Of a DNA stretch of 64,000 nucleotides, positions 31,995 to 45,957 are shown piece after piece. The notes beneath the pieces were generated by a model. That model had not been told where the DNA came from. It made no database searches and was given only the letters and a program-made list of their open reading frames with translations. The translations under genes were made by a program, and so were the position numbers. Each line of letters opens with the position of its first letter. The stretch's first letter is position 1. Origin of the DNA: Letharia columbiana. Taxonomy: Eukaryota > Ascomycota > Lecanoromycetes > Lecanorales > Parmeliaceae. The DNA lies in contig NW_023501063.1 in the NCBI RefSeq assembly GCF_014066305.1, positions 372,001-436,000 on the forward strand, read 5' to 3'.

Positions 31995-34900
31995 CTATTT
32001 CTCTTCTCTTATAGAATTATATCTTTATAATTAATAAGTAGAAGAGTAATAGAAATACTATATATATACGCTCGCTTAAAAATCGATAAAATAATAAAAA
32101 ACTTTTAATATTCGAGATCTTTAATACTATAATATTTCTCGACGATAGTATAGAAAGCGAGAGCTTTTATCTTAGTATTTAAGTTAGCGTTATTATTAGC
32201 TAGAGATATAGCGAGTATAGAGATTCTAATTTAAAAGAAATTAGTAGAGCGATAGACGAGTAATAATTATAAGTACTTTAGTAAATAATAATAATTCTCG
32301 AGTCGATATTCTAGCGTAAAGAATATTTATAAAATAATACGACTTAAATCTTAATTAATTAAGGGATTTCGAATCGAATTAAATTATAGACGCTAAATTT
32401 TAATTTAATATTAAATTATAATAAAGTAGATCTCTTTATAATAAGTTATTTAGTCGATATTAATTATACTTAGCGACGATAATAGTAAGATTCGCGTATA
32501 ATCTAATATAGCTTTAAGATACGTTAAGGGTTATACTAGATAAGAAAGTCGACTTAATAAATCTAATATAAGATTATTATAAAGCGATTTAGATCTAAGA
32601 AATTATCTTATAAATTATAAAAAATAAAGTCGTTATAAAATATCGAACGATTTTAATTCGTTTAAAAATGTAATATTCGAGACGTTTAACGCTAGTAAGC
32701 TACTTACGAATATCGTTTATAGAAATTATTAATTATATCTTAATAATTTTCAAATTCACTATCGTTCGAGTTATACTATTTAAGGTTCTTATTAAAATTC
32801 TTTTATTTTACTCTATATTTAAAATAGTTATTAATAAATTTAGAGGCGAGAATTTTCTCTACTATTTATTCGATTTAGCTATTAATAGTAATATACTTTA
32901 ATAGAGAATTAATCTATCTAGATAGAGAGTTTATTAATATAAGAGTTAAGAGATTAAAGTAAAAGATATTATAAATCTTTATACTTATTAAAAGCTTTAA
33001 GCGATATAAGATTTCTATAAGATCTATTACTCTAAATAAGCTATATCTCTTATTATTTAGCTTTTAAGATAATTAATTTAAGATAATATTCTTACTACTA
33101 AGAAAGATTATATCGCTTATCTTAAAGTAATCTTTTAATATTACTTATTAATTTAGATTATTATAGTCTTTTAAACGCGATCTATATTATTTCGAATATA
33201 GTTAAGAATCTACTATATATATTTAATAATATCTTCTATTTAAATAGCGTTAAGACGCTTATAAGTAATATTATAATCGATAATATTTAAATTAAAACTC
33301 ATTTAAGAGTAAAAGCTCTTATTTATAAAGAATAATAAGATACTCGTAATTACGAAAGTAGTATTATTATTAATAAACTCGATAATAGATAATTATCTAG
33401 ATTAATTATTCTATATATAATTATAATATATTCGAAGATAATATTTTATATTCTAGTTAGCCCGTTTAGTCTATTCGTTAATTTTAAAATAAAAGACTAT
33501 TAATAGCTTAGTCTTAATCTCGAGTTATTTATAAAAGACTTTTTATATTATCGATATAAATTAAAAGCCTTTATTCGAAATTATCGATATCGATAGATTA
33601 TATACGAAGATTACTATCGAAAGTTTTAAATATTAGAGTTAGAGCTTTAAAACTCTTAATATTTTTAATAAATATCTTAAATATCTTAAATATTAATACT
33701 TTATATAGTAGCGATATTAATATTATATATAAAGTATATATATATAAAGTATATAGTAGCGATATTACTATATATATACGAGGTATATAATTACGATATT
33801 ATTATATATATAATAACGATAGTAGCGTATATCTAGATATATTATCGAAGTTATTCGTTTACGAGATAATAATAAATATCGAAAGAGTCGTAAAGAAGAA
33901 GATAAGTAATTCTATAATTTAGTTAATCGAGTAAGTTAGTATATACGTAATTATATAAAATATCGTATATAGATTATAAAGCTATTTAAGAAATTTACTA
34001 AAATACTAGAAATGCTAAGAATATTAAGAATTTTAGTATATGTTTAAAACTTTCGATAATAATCTTCGTAAGTAAAAGATCTTCTTAAGTAATATATTAA
34101 TTATCTTTTTAATTATAATTTTTTTATCTATATTAAAATACGAGATATAATATTATTTCTTAATAAATCGATCTATCGCTATCTAGATAGCGTTATATCT
34201 ATCGAATATAGATAGATCTATTACGAAGTCTATCGAGATATTCTATTATTACTTTTAAGAAATTAATAGAGATTATAATAGATTATATTCTCGATTATAA
34301 GAAATTTTAGATTTATAGTAAATATAATAGTTTTAAATATAGATAATAACGATAGCTCTTATATCTCGTTAATAGTATTCTCGCTTAAATAGCTTATAGA
34401 TACGAACTATATCGAGATATTTATATAAGAGTTAATTATATACTTCGCGAATAATATCGATATATAGATCTTCTAATATTTATAAGCGATTCTTATAATA
34501 GAGTATCTTATTCTCTATAGAGCACTTATTAAATATAATTTCGCGAAGTTTATTCTTACCCTTTATAATTATCTTATAAATTTCGTTATAGAACTTATTA
34601 GCTTTATTTTCTTAGACTATTCTATAGAAGATAAAGTCGTTAATAATATAAATCTTAACGTTTTTATTATTAAGTTCTAAACGATTAGATATAAGTATTA
34701 TCTAATATTACTACTTTAAATATTTATCCTCTAAGCTATTTAATTTAGAATCGACTATATATATAAGTATATTAACCTTAACATTCTAAGACTTTAGACG
34801 ATAGATGATTTTAATATTAAATTTAAATAGTATATTTAAATAGCGAGCCTAACGACGGCTTAGATCTCTTTCTTTAATAAAGTATATTAAGCTTTTATAG

Positions 34901-35370
34901 TCTATAAAGATCTTAATAAAAATATTAATATATTTTAATTTAGAACGCTAATATTCTAGATAGCGAATAATAATTAATAACTTCTTATTATAAATCTAAT
35001 AATTATACTTAGCTAAGATAAGATTTTTACTATAGAAAGCTATTAGATATAAGACTTTATCGTTATTATATTAGAATAAAATATTATTATTAACGTAGTT
35101 AGAGAAGTTTATTTCGAGTATAATATTCTTCGATCTATCGAAATAGTATAAAATCGAAGCTTTTATAATAGCTATCTTTAGTAAATAAAAGACTTTTTAA
35201 TAAATTAGTGATTAATTAAATATTACTTTCTTAACTATAAGTTTCATTATTAATTTTATAATTTTCGAGAAGTCTTTTATAAATTAACGATAGAAGTTAT
35301 AAAAGCTAATAAAGATCTATATCTTCTTTAAATTAATAGAACTAAATTATTTAATAATAGCTTAAATTTT

Positions 35371-35620
35371 AATAGAATTTATTTATAAGTTATTAATCGA
35401 AATAAGAAGATCTAAAAATTTTATCTTCTAGATATAAAATTTATATTTAAGAATATCTACCTATAATTCGATCTTTTATAATTTTTAAAAAATCTTTCGA
35501 ATATACGTAATATATTTCTTTCTCGATCGATTATAAATAAGAATATTATCGAGATAGACTTAATAGAAATCGTTTAAATACTTAAATAGAATATTATTTA
35601 TATACTATTAATAGATGATT
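35371..35620 (-). pseudogene. Gypsy reverse transcriptase remnant (outer element)
   Basis: Minus-strand translation gives VYLDNILIYNRSR, where the family has YLDDIL(I/V)YS. Following residues keep the spacing of the Gypsy RT C-terminal block. Several stops and the D-to-N change in the catalytic pair are of RIP type. Confidence 0.72.
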
Positions 35621-36463
35621 AAGCTATTAGTTAAATCGAAGAGAAGTACTTAATATTTATATATATCGAGAGAGATAACGAACGTAGTAAAATTCTTACT
35701 ATCGGAGTATATATATAATTTATTAAATACGGCTATAATATCTAATCGAGTAAGATATTTATAGCTCTAAATTCTTGCGAGAACCTCGTCTATTAATGAA
35801 ATTAAATATCGATTTCTCTTAATAATAGTATTTAGCCTTCGATAATTTATATAAAAGCGTAGACTCTTATTTAATTTCTCGATAAATAGAATAAAGAATA
35901 TGAACGAAGCATAACTAGGTGTTATAAAATCCTTTTTTAAATACTTATTTAAATACTTCTTAATCTATTTTAACTTATCTTCTAATATAAAATAGACTTA
36001 ACTCTTTAATAATTTAGTAGTATCGATCTCTATAAATTTTAGTTTATAATTATAAAAGCGATATAATAATAGTTTATTTGTCTTTATTCTATCGAAAATA
36101 TTTAAATAGTCGTAATACTTTATAGAGAGTTTTCGTTTAATATCTTTAGAGCTAACGGTTTTAATAGCGCTAATTTAAATAAGATAATTCGATCTATAAT
36201 ATCTCTTATACTTCTTTTCTAAGTTATAAGAATATAGCTTATTAATTAATATATAAGAGCTATATAGTTTTCTCTAAAGAGATAACTTTTTTAATAATAA
36301 ATTATAGATCTCGTTTATAATAAGAGTAAATAGATGATTTCTCTTATTACGCGCTAATTAATAGTATAATATAATACTAATTTCGACGATATTAATAGAT
36401 TATAAGTTTATATCTTATTTTTATTTTATATCTCGAAGAGTAGATATTATAGCTTTTTTTTTT

Positions 36464-36585
36464 TATAAAGAGAATACTATCTATATAGAATTATTATAAG
36501 TATATAGACTTTATAGTAAGATAGAAAGATCAAAAGGCCTTAATACGCTAAGTTTAATTAGGCTATAATATAATATAAGTAAGAT
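36464..36585 (-). repeat. LTR of the nested Gypsy, left copy (ends approximate)
   Basis: Pairs with 42877-42993. Only a handful of C/T or G/A differences apart from one ATATA duplication. Confidence 0.72.
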
Positions 36586-39399
36586 TGTAAGATTATTAAA
36601 ATTCATAATATTCTCTCTCTTCTTTAATTTAAAGCTTCGACGACGACTACTATATAGTAGATATCGATCTTATAAAAAGTATATCTAGATATATATAAAG
36701 TAATATTCTTAGATATATTAACTTAGTATTTTATTATAGAGTTAAGATCTTTTTATAAATTAATATTGCTACTATAAATTAGTAGCGCTAATAAAGAAAG
36801 ATTATTTTAAAGATCTTTTAAATAATAAATAAGAGTTAACGGCCTCGAGGTAATAATAATAAAAGTCTACTATTAGATTTGAATATTCTACTATATTCAT
36901 AAATAATTATTAGAATAGATTTTTCTTATTCTTAGAGTCTCTATATCTAATTTTATATATTAGATATTCTCTCTTACTAGTTAAGAAATTATTCTTTTAT
37001 TTATCTAATTTAAATTAAACTATTTCTTTAATATTATAGATTTTATCTTCTTTATTAATATCGATAGATAATAATAAAGACTCGATCTATTCTAATAGTA
37101 AGTTATTATTATTAAGATATAATAGCTATAAATAAAAGATAGAGTAAATATTATTTATAAAAGTCGAGAGTTCTAACTTATAAGCGAAATTATTTAAAGC
37201 TTTAATAATTTTAAATAATTCGAAATTCTTATAATTTAGTAATTTATTAGAGATATATAATTTTAATATTTCTTTCTATTAAGTATAATTATATCTTTAA
37301 CTTTAAATTCTAATATCGAAAGTTAATAATAATTAGTTTACTTCTTCTATAAAGCTTATAATTATTTAAATTAACTTCTTAGATAATTTCTTATAATATC
37401 TATCTTCTTAATAAATCTATTAGCTAATTTAATATCTCTCTTTACTCTTTAATTAGCGAATTAATTTTAAGAGATTAAGAGTTCTATTTTTAAGTAGAGA
37501 AATATATTCTTTAATAAGAAGAAATAATAATATTCTTCAATAAGGCGTTCTTATCGAAGTTAGTTTCGAACTTTACTATTAATAATAGATTTATCTAATT
37601 ATCTTAATTATAATTAATATAAACTTTAAGATATTATTTTAAGAGTAGCGTTAGCGTTCTTTATTTATTTATTAATTTTTAAATAAAATATAATAAAGAG
37701 TTTAAATTTAATCTTAATTCTTTTATATAGTCTTCTTTAGAAATATATTATAAACTAAATATCTCGATCGAAGATAATAGTAAATAAATATTCTTTCTCT
37801 CGCTATATAAATTCGATAAAGATCTAAACTACTATCTTTACTTTTAGAGAGTTTAAAAGAACAAATTTCTTCTTCTTATTAAGTCTATTTATAATTATTA
37901 TAATATATTAATAAAGATATTTATATCTAAGATAAATAGATAGTAATATAATAAAGTTAATAAAAATATCTTATTAGTATTATTTAGAAATAAAAAGAAA
38001 TTTAAGTAGATCTTACTTATTCTCTTTATAAGTCTTAGATCTTTTATAAATATAATAGCTCTTAATATAGCGAGATAATAAAATTTATTATTCTTAATTA
38101 ATAGTAAAGTCTACTTACTCTATTATAGATTAATAATCTATTAATATAATCTTTAAATAAAGAGTTATAAATATCTCTAATAATTTTAATTTATAATTCG
38201 AGAATATTCGATATATATAGTCTATTATTAATATATAATAATTTATTATAAAGATAATAATTACCTAGTTTTAGCTTAAGATTATTCTTAATTATTTTAA
38301 ATAATAACTTTCTCTATCTAGATATCTTTAATTAAATAATTTTTTAAGCGATATTATTATAATTATAAATATTTTTTATTTAATATAATAACTTAGAAGT
38401 ATTAATAGTAGAGACTTCTCTTAATTCTTCTAAGAACTTCTCTTAAGAAGTCTCTATCGAAGCTCTTAATAATAATTCTTTATTAGACTTCTTATTATTA
38501 ATATTATCTTATTTACTAAATTTATATAATATTATAATTAGAGAGATAATATTTTTTCTTATATTATTTAAGTAGTATAATAATAAGATATATAATATTC
38601 TTAATATCTTTGTTAAGATTATTATTTTTAAGAATTATATAATATTAATAATAAATATAATCGTTATTCTTATTTTTAGATAGATCTTTTACTTATCGAA
38701 TAAGACTATTAGATTTAATACTTTATTTTCTTAAACGATAAATAATATAAAAGTTAAATTTAAAGAGAAACTTTATCTTATCTTACTTAACGAAAGTTAA
38801 GTTATTTAAAAAATATAAAATATTATAAGTTCTTATAATTCTAAAATAACTTTAATAGAGATTCTCGATAGAGATATTAGCTAGTTTAGAATATTATTTC
38901 TCAAAGACTTATATTATAATTATAAGTTTCTTATTATAGATATTATAGTTATACTCTATAGAAGATATCTTTTTAAAGAGAAATATTATAGATCTAAGTA
39001 TTTTATTTTTATCTTCTTATAATAAAATAATAATAATTATAAAATTAGACGCGTTTATTTCTAGTTAAGTCTTTTTATTTAAATTAAAATAAATAAGTAT
39101 AGAGATAGTAGTAAAAGCTTTCTTAAGTATTTCGAAAGCGAGTTATTTAGAATATTCTTAAGTCTATAAATAGATAAAGTCTTTCTTCTATTAAGTATAA
39201 ATAAGATTTATTAAAGATATAACGATTTTAGAGTATCTTATAATAAACTTTTAATAGAAATTAGCGAATTTTAGAAATACTTATATATCTTTAATATATC
39301 TAGATTTCTTTTATTAAGTAATAATCTTAATTTTCTTTATATTTATTTCTACTTCTTTTATAATAATAATTAATTCTAGATATTTAACTCTAATAATAT

Positions 39400-39560
39400 A
39401 AAAATTATATTTATTAATATTAAGATAGAGATTAGCTTATCGAAGTTTCTTTAATATCTTTTCTATATATTAAATATACTTATCTTTAATATTATTATAA
39501 ATAAGAATATCGTCTAAATAGATAATATAGAATATATTTAGATATTCGCGTAAGATATTA
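39400..39560 (-). pseudogene. Gypsy reverse transcriptase remnant (nested element)
   Basis: Minus-strand translation reads IYLDDILIYNN followed, past stops, by EKILKKLR and ANLYLNINKYNF. These match the YLDDILIYS, VL.KL and KC.F landmarks of Ty3/Gypsy RT. The catalytic DD pair is still present, but the frame has RIP-type stops. Confidence 0.78.
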
Positions 39561-42500
39561 TTAATAAATATTTAAAAAGTAATAAAGATATTATATAACT
39601 CGAAAGATATTATTATATATTCGAATAGACTATATTAAATAAGAAATACGATTTTTTTCTTATAATTCTTTTTTACTCTAATCTCGTTAAAAGCGACTAT
39701 AATATCGAATTTATTATATATCTTCGCCGCGTATAATTTAGCGAGAGTCTTCTTAATTAATAGAGAAAGTATTTTAATTAGAAATAATAAGTATATTTAA
39801 AGCTCTATAGTTTATATATAGTCTAAATCTCTCTATTAAGTTTCTTTATAATTAGAATAAATATTATATAAAGAGAAGTACTTAATCTAATATAGTCTTT
39901 TCTAATATCTTATTAATATATTTCTTTATAACTAATATCTAATCTCTAAAGAGTTTATAAGCCTCTCTTCGATAGTAAAATAACTTCTTTTTTAAGATAT
40001 ATTTTATAGTTAATAAAGCGATAAGTAGAAAGTTTATTAATTTTAATAAGATTTTAAATATCTAGTTATTTATAATATATTATAAAAACTTATTTTTATA
40101 ACTATTTTATAATTCGAAGGTTTCTTTCTTAACTTATAAAAGAATTTTTTATAATCTTTTATTATAATAGCGGCGATATTAGTAATAAACTTCGCTTTCT
40201 TATTAATAAAGTTAAAAAGTTATTTAAAGTCTTAGAATTATATAATAATAATTTAATTCTCTAATTTTTTAATTATCTTAATAAATAAATATATAGGCGA
40301 AGATCTCTATTATATTCTTTTTTTTAAATATAATCTTTACTATATAATTTAAGTTCTTTTTTAAAAACTTATTATTACTTTAAATAATAATAGATTTATT
40401 ATATAATAAATAGTTAAATATATAATAATCTAAATTAAATATAATAATTCTAAATCTAAAGAATATATAAGAGTTATACTATTCTAGCTATAATATTTCT
40501 AAAATAATATTAAATTATTTTAATAAGATAATTAAGTATTAAAGTTCTTCTATATAATCTTTTAAGGCGAGTTTTATTAAGATTATATATATAATATTAG
40601 AAATAAAAATTAATTTATTATCGACTAATTATAATCTATAGAATTATATTAATATTACTTTAAATAACTTATTTACTTTAATAAAAGATATATTTATAAA
40701 GCTTAATATTAAAGCTTTAATATTTCAAGAGATAATTAATCTTAATCTATTTTATTAATATAATAATTTTTCTATAAAAGTCTAATTAACGTTTATTTTA
40801 TAAAGAGACTTTAATAATAATAGTATACGCGAATAGAGAGATAAAAGCGAGTATTCTTTCTATTTCTAACTCTTTAATTCTTATATATAAAACTTTTAGA
40901 TCTCTAGCGGCGACTTAATTAGAGATATTTAATTTTTTAATTCTTATAATAATTCGATAAGGATATTCTTCTTAACGTCGACGGCTTTTAGAATTATATT
41001 AACTTATTCTTTTATTAATAAGATCTATATTCTTATATAGAGATATTATTATCGCTAAAACGATATTTAATCTTTAAATACTTAAAATATCTATCTTCTT
41101 TTTAAATTCTATCTATTAATAATTTAAAATACTTATATTTTTATATATTAAAATTTTCGATAGTAATATTATTATTTCTTTTAGTAAAGAAAGTATTACG
41201 TTAATTATTCGAGGGGATAAAGTTCTTATTAATTTTATTAATCTCTTTCTTACTTTTTAAATCTAATATATTATTAATAGCTCTAAAGATTTATATTTAA
41301 TACTTATAGAAAAATAATTAATTCTTAAAAAGTATTAAAAGATTATTTTAAAATTCGATATCTTAGACGTATAGAGATTAGTCGTTTTAGATTAAATATC
41401 TTATAAATATTAGTAAATTCTAAGAGAGCGATAGCTATAGAGAATTATACGTAGAAGTTCTTAAACGATTTCTTCTTATCTATTACTCTTATATTAAATT
41501 TAGAATTAAATATCTTAATATTTAATTTAATAATCTTATTATATATTTCGAATATATTATCTAATTTATTAATTATTTCTTAGATAATTTAATATAAATC
41601 TAAGATATCTTTATTTACTCTTATTTTAATAATATTATAAGTAGTAAACTTATAATAATCTTATATATAATCGATTTTCTTAAGTTTAATAGAAAAGATT
41701 ATAGCGCTTTATTTAAATTTCGCTTTAAGATATTAATATTAGCTATTCTTACTTAATTCAATTATTAATATTATAAAAATTCGAGATATCGAAATATTAT
41801 TTATTTAATTCTATATTCTCTACGCGATTCGTAATAGAGGTATAATATAAGTTTTCGATAAATACTATTAATAAGAAATACTCGACTAATAAGATATAGA
41901 TATAATCTTTATATCTTTTTTATCGAAGTTTTCTAAATTAGTTAATATATAAGATTATTACTTCTTTAGCTATTACTCTTTATACTTTAAGTCTTACTTA
42001 AGTTTCTTATTTTCTTTAATAAGTTTTATAATATTAATACGATATCTATTACGTAAACCTCGAAGTCTATTATTAATTTCTCGCTTATAAAATAATTAAT
42101 TATTACTATTACTTAGCTAAATAATAATTATTAATATCTTTATCTTAATATAAGCGATATTCTAATTAAATTATTTATTTTATTATTAAAATATCTTAAT
42201 ATTACGACTAGTAGTTCGAAAGCTCTCTATTAAAGTCTTTAATTTATTATATTAAATATTAGAAGTATTAATAGCGCTTTTTATAAAATTCTATAAATTA
42301 ATAATAAATATAAAGATTATAATAAACTCTTCTTCGATAATATTTATAAGTTATACTTCGATATAATCTAAATTAAATTTAATAATATATCTTCTAAAGA
42401 TAGAACGCTTTCTTTTACGTTATATACGAATAATATAGTAATATTTAAGATCTTCTTATCGAAGTTCTCGAGTTCTTCTAGATAATAATATATTTATAAC

Positions 42501-42876
42501 TTATCTATAACGATTTAACTTTATATATTATCTAAATTTAAGAGTTAATAAGTTTATACTAATATTAAGTTAATAAGAAGTATAAAGAAGATTTAATCTA
42601 GAGTCTATTTCTTTTAATATATTAAAGATATTTATTTTCTTTAGATTCTTATTTAATTTAGTTAGATTAGCCTTTATATAAGTAAAAGACTTTCTTTTAA
42701 ATAATCTTTTAAGTAGTAAGCTTCTTTAGCTATAGCTACTAACTTCTTAATAATATACTTTCTTCTTAATTATATATTTAATATAACTAATAAATAAATC
42801 GCTATATGCTTTAGAAGAAAGATAGATAATATTATATTAGAGACTTAATAATATATATAATAACTCTATATTATAG

Positions 42877-42993
42877 TATAAAGAGAATACTATCTATATA
42901 GAATTATTATAAGTATATAAACTTTATAGTAAGATAGAAAGATTAAAAGGTCTTAATACGCTAAGTCTAATTAGGCTATAATATAAGTAAGAT
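42877..42993 (-). repeat. LTR of the nested Gypsy, right copy (ends approximate)
   Basis: See the left copy at 36464-36585. Confidence 0.72.
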
Positions 42994-44149
42994 TTATTTA
43001 TACGTAATAGAAGATAGATAATTTAAGATATCTTAATAGAGTAGTAATTCTTATTATTCGATAACTTTTCCTTTATTTTAACTAATTAATCCTCTTATAT
43101 AAGATCTTTATTATCGATAAAGAAGAGAGAATTCGATAGCTTAATAAACTTTTCTTTTCTATAGATAAGAAGTAAAACTTAGACGAGCTTTAATAAAGTT
43201 AATACTTACGTCTTAGAGGTAATTTATAAATCTTTAAATATATTTAATCGCATTATTATTAGCTATTATTAAAACTTTCTATTATATTCTTATAGCTCCT
43301 CGATCTTAATACTAACTTACTTTAAGCGTTATTAAGTCTTATTTTATTAATTTATTATCTTATTCTTCTTAGTCTTAAGATCGATATATTATTTAGCTAT
43401 ATCTCGAAATTAATCTTATTAATAGCGAAGATCGCGAAGTATAATAAAAAATTAATTAAGCTTTTTATCGGCTTAATTACGTAGTTAATTAATATTAATA
43501 ATCTATTATAAATCTATAATAACTACGATATTCTCCGCTATATTATTAAATAGTAAGAATTATTATTAATTAAATATCTAAATAAAAAAATTATTAACTC
43601 GATTTATCTTACTTAATTATATATTAGAAATAATAATTTTAAAATAAAGATAAGAGAGTTATATTATTTCTCTCGATTCTTTAATATTATAAATATTAAA
43701 TGAAAAAGAGAAAAGAAAAACTTCTTATAATATCCTTTATAAGGCTTTACTATAAATTCGAAAAATAATATTATATTTTATAGAGACTTTTTTCTCTAAT
43801 TTATAAATTATTTAAGCTATTATAAAAACTATAAATAATCTAAATATCGTTTTTTTAAATACTTTTACTTCGCTTAAAGAGTTAGTTATATAATTATTAA
43901 GTTAAATAATAATTTCTTTAAATTTACTAGTCGTATAAATAAACTAATCTAATAATTACTTTATCTCTTTAACTAATTATAAGATTATTACGCTATCTTA
44001 ATAAATACTCTTTATAACGTATTATCTATATAATAGATTTATCTAGAAATATAATAGCTTAACTTAATATCTTATTAAAGTCTCTATTAATAAATTTCTT
44101 TAATTTATCTATTAATTTAAATATAGTAAATAAGATAATCTAGTTATAG

Positions 44150-44332
44150 TATTAAGACTAATATAAATATAATATTAATATAAATATATTAAATAAGATA
44201 ATTAAATATCGAATAATTATATAGATAGAAGATATTAAGTAATAGTAGATATCTTTATTAAGATACGCTAGACTCTAATAGATTATAGAACTAAATAATA
44301 TATTAAGGGAGATATAGAGTACGCTCGTAATA
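44150..44332 (-). repeat. 5' LTR of the outer Gypsy
   Basis: 183 bp, same length as 31812-31994, ending GAGTACGCTCGTAATA. It is slightly less mutated than the left copy. Confidence 0.8.
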
Positions 44333-45125
44333 GGCTAAGTTAGCCCGATAGCCCTTTCGCGCTTCTCTTATTAAAAATTTATATATAGAAGTTTTATACT
44401 TTAAAGTACTTAGCTTACGATATATATAGTTACTTTATAATTTCTTAAATTATAAAGCTCGCTTTACGCTTTTTAACGCTATAAAAATTATAAAGTTTAA
44501 TCTACTATTAATAGATTAAATAAATATTTAAATATAATAGTTATAGTAGTTATATTAGACGCGTTTAAAATTAAATAATAATTCTTTCATCTATTTATAT
44601 AACTATTCTTCTTTTATTATTCTATTAATTCTATTAATTTTACTAAGATAGATATAATCGTCTTCGATATCTCTTATCTAAAGATTACTTAATATTTAAG
44701 ATATATATACTTCTTTATTTATCTCTTAAAGTCTCTATTAACGCTCTTAAGTTATCTCTTAGTAAATTCGCTATTATTAATAATCGAGGCCGTAGCTTAA
44801 TAGCTATCTACTATTACTTATAAACGTATTAAAAAATCTTAAAAAGAGCTCGAATAAATACGTTTTTCTTTATATACTTCTTTTAAGTTAGTAATAATAT
44901 CTTTTAATCTAATAATATTATCTTTTAAAACGCGTCTTTCTTCTCTATTTATTCTTTATTACTTTATTTTAAAGTTACTTAATATATATTAAATTCTAAA
45001 TATTATTAAAAAGAAGCTTCTAAAAATATAATAATTATATTAGACGCGTTCGAGATCGAATAAATATATATTAGAGCGCGAGCTTTTTAGTAGTAAAAAG
45101 CTTATCGAGTATTAATTTTTAATTA

Positions 45126-45359
45126 TTAAATTCTTAGAAAGACTCTTTAAAATCTCTTAAATCCTTCGAGAACTCTTTAAAAGCTTTTCGAGAGTTTATA
45201 TCGAAAAGACTATTAAAGTAAGCTTAAAATTTAATTATTTTAATAATATTTAATTAATTTCAAGTTTACTTTAATAGTCTCTTCGATATAAGCTCTTAAA
45301 AAACCCTTAAAGAGCTTTAAAGAATTTAAGGAATTTTAAGAAATTTAATTCTAAGAATC
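45126..45359. repeat. Long inverted repeat with a third direct copy downstream
   Basis: The arms 45126-45225 and 45261-45359 are about 100 bp each (sharing GACTATTAAAGTAA and its complement) around a 35-bp loop. A further copy in the same orientation as the left arm lies at about 45396-45485 (GGGCTCTTTAAGAGTTCTTC). It is moderately RIP-mutated. Confidence 0.7.
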
Positions 45360-45791
45360 GAGATATTATAATTTATTTAATATACTTAAAGAAAGACTCT
45401 CTAAAACCTCTCTAACCCTTCGAGGGCTCTTTAAGAGTTCTTCGAGAGCTTCTATCGAAGAGACTCTTCTTATAAGCTCGATAATTTAAGAAGTTAAGTA
45501 ATAATCTTAGTTTTTAATATATCTTTACGAATACTCTATTAAATTTTATCTACGCTATACTATTTAAAAGCGTATAATTAACTCTATAAATCTATATACT
45601 TAATTTATTATTATATTTTTTATAAAAGAAAAGAAATTAAAAAAGATAGATTTAAGGATTTTAAAGTTCTTTTTTAACTTTCTCTTTTAAACGTACTCGT
45701 ATATACTCGCTTTTAGCTTAGAAATAAAGAAATAAGATAAGTTTTAGCTTTAAAATTATGGAATCTAAGAATTTAATTAATTAACTTTATA

Positions 45792-45796
45792 TTTAT
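45792..45796. repeat. TTTAT target-site duplication, left copy
   Basis: Identical to 48678-48682, directly outside the two 161-bp LTRs. Confidence 0.85.
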
Positions 45797-45957
45797 TATT
45801 AGAACTAGTATAGAGGTACGTTATATGGGTGAGATAGAATAGGATAATAAGGCTACCGAACTATGTATGTGAGCAGAAGACATGATATGGTAGGGGATGT
45901 CTCCGCTAAGGCCCGCTAGCCATAGGGCTGAGGGCTGAGTAGGGTACGCTCGTAACA
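45797..45957 (-). repeat. 3' LTR of the gag-only element
   Basis: 161 bp. The outer edge reads TATTAGAACTAG where the other LTR has TGTCAGGACCAG. The five C-to-T changes on the plus strand are all at CpA. Confidence 0.88.

Larger units (their letters stand above)
36464..42993 (-). mobile_element. Nested Gypsy LTR retrotransposon, RIP-degraded
   Basis: Direct repeats of about 117-122 bp at 36464-36585 and 42877-42993 share AAAGAGAATACTATCTATAT through GGCTATAATATA...AAGTAAGAT with few transitions. One copy carries a 5-bp ATATA insertion. They bracket about 6.5 kb holding a separate Gypsy RT remnant at 39.4-39.55 kb on the minus strand. The purine-rich coding-strand sequence beside the left repeat (AGAAGAGAGAGAATAT) fits a polypurine tract. 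Exact LTR ends and the target duplication could not be fixed because of mutation. Confidence 0.75.
31812..44332 (-). mobile_element. RIP-degraded Gypsy LTR retrotransposon containing a second, nested Gypsy
   Basis: Two 183-bp direct repeats (31812-31994 and 44150-44332) end ...ACGCTCGTAATA and differ mainly by transitions. GATTA/GGCTA flanks fit a 5-bp target duplication. Removing the nested element (about 6.5 kb) leaves about 6 kb, a normal Gypsy size. Minus-strand pol remains are visible near 35.4-35.6 kb (VYLDNILIYNRSR). A pyrimidine-rich stretch just inside the left LTR would be the polypurine tract on the coding strand. No ORF survives. The LTR is similar to that of the intact small element at 45797-48677. 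Confidence 0.85.
44333..45796. other. RIP-mutated repeat DNA between two LTR elements
   Basis: It starts with the remainder of the foldback target (GGCTAAGTTAGCCCG), then A+T-rich RIP-type sequence with no open frame. A segment near 44575-44655 recurs at about 48731-48812. The hairpin at 45126-45359 lies here. Confidence 0.6.
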
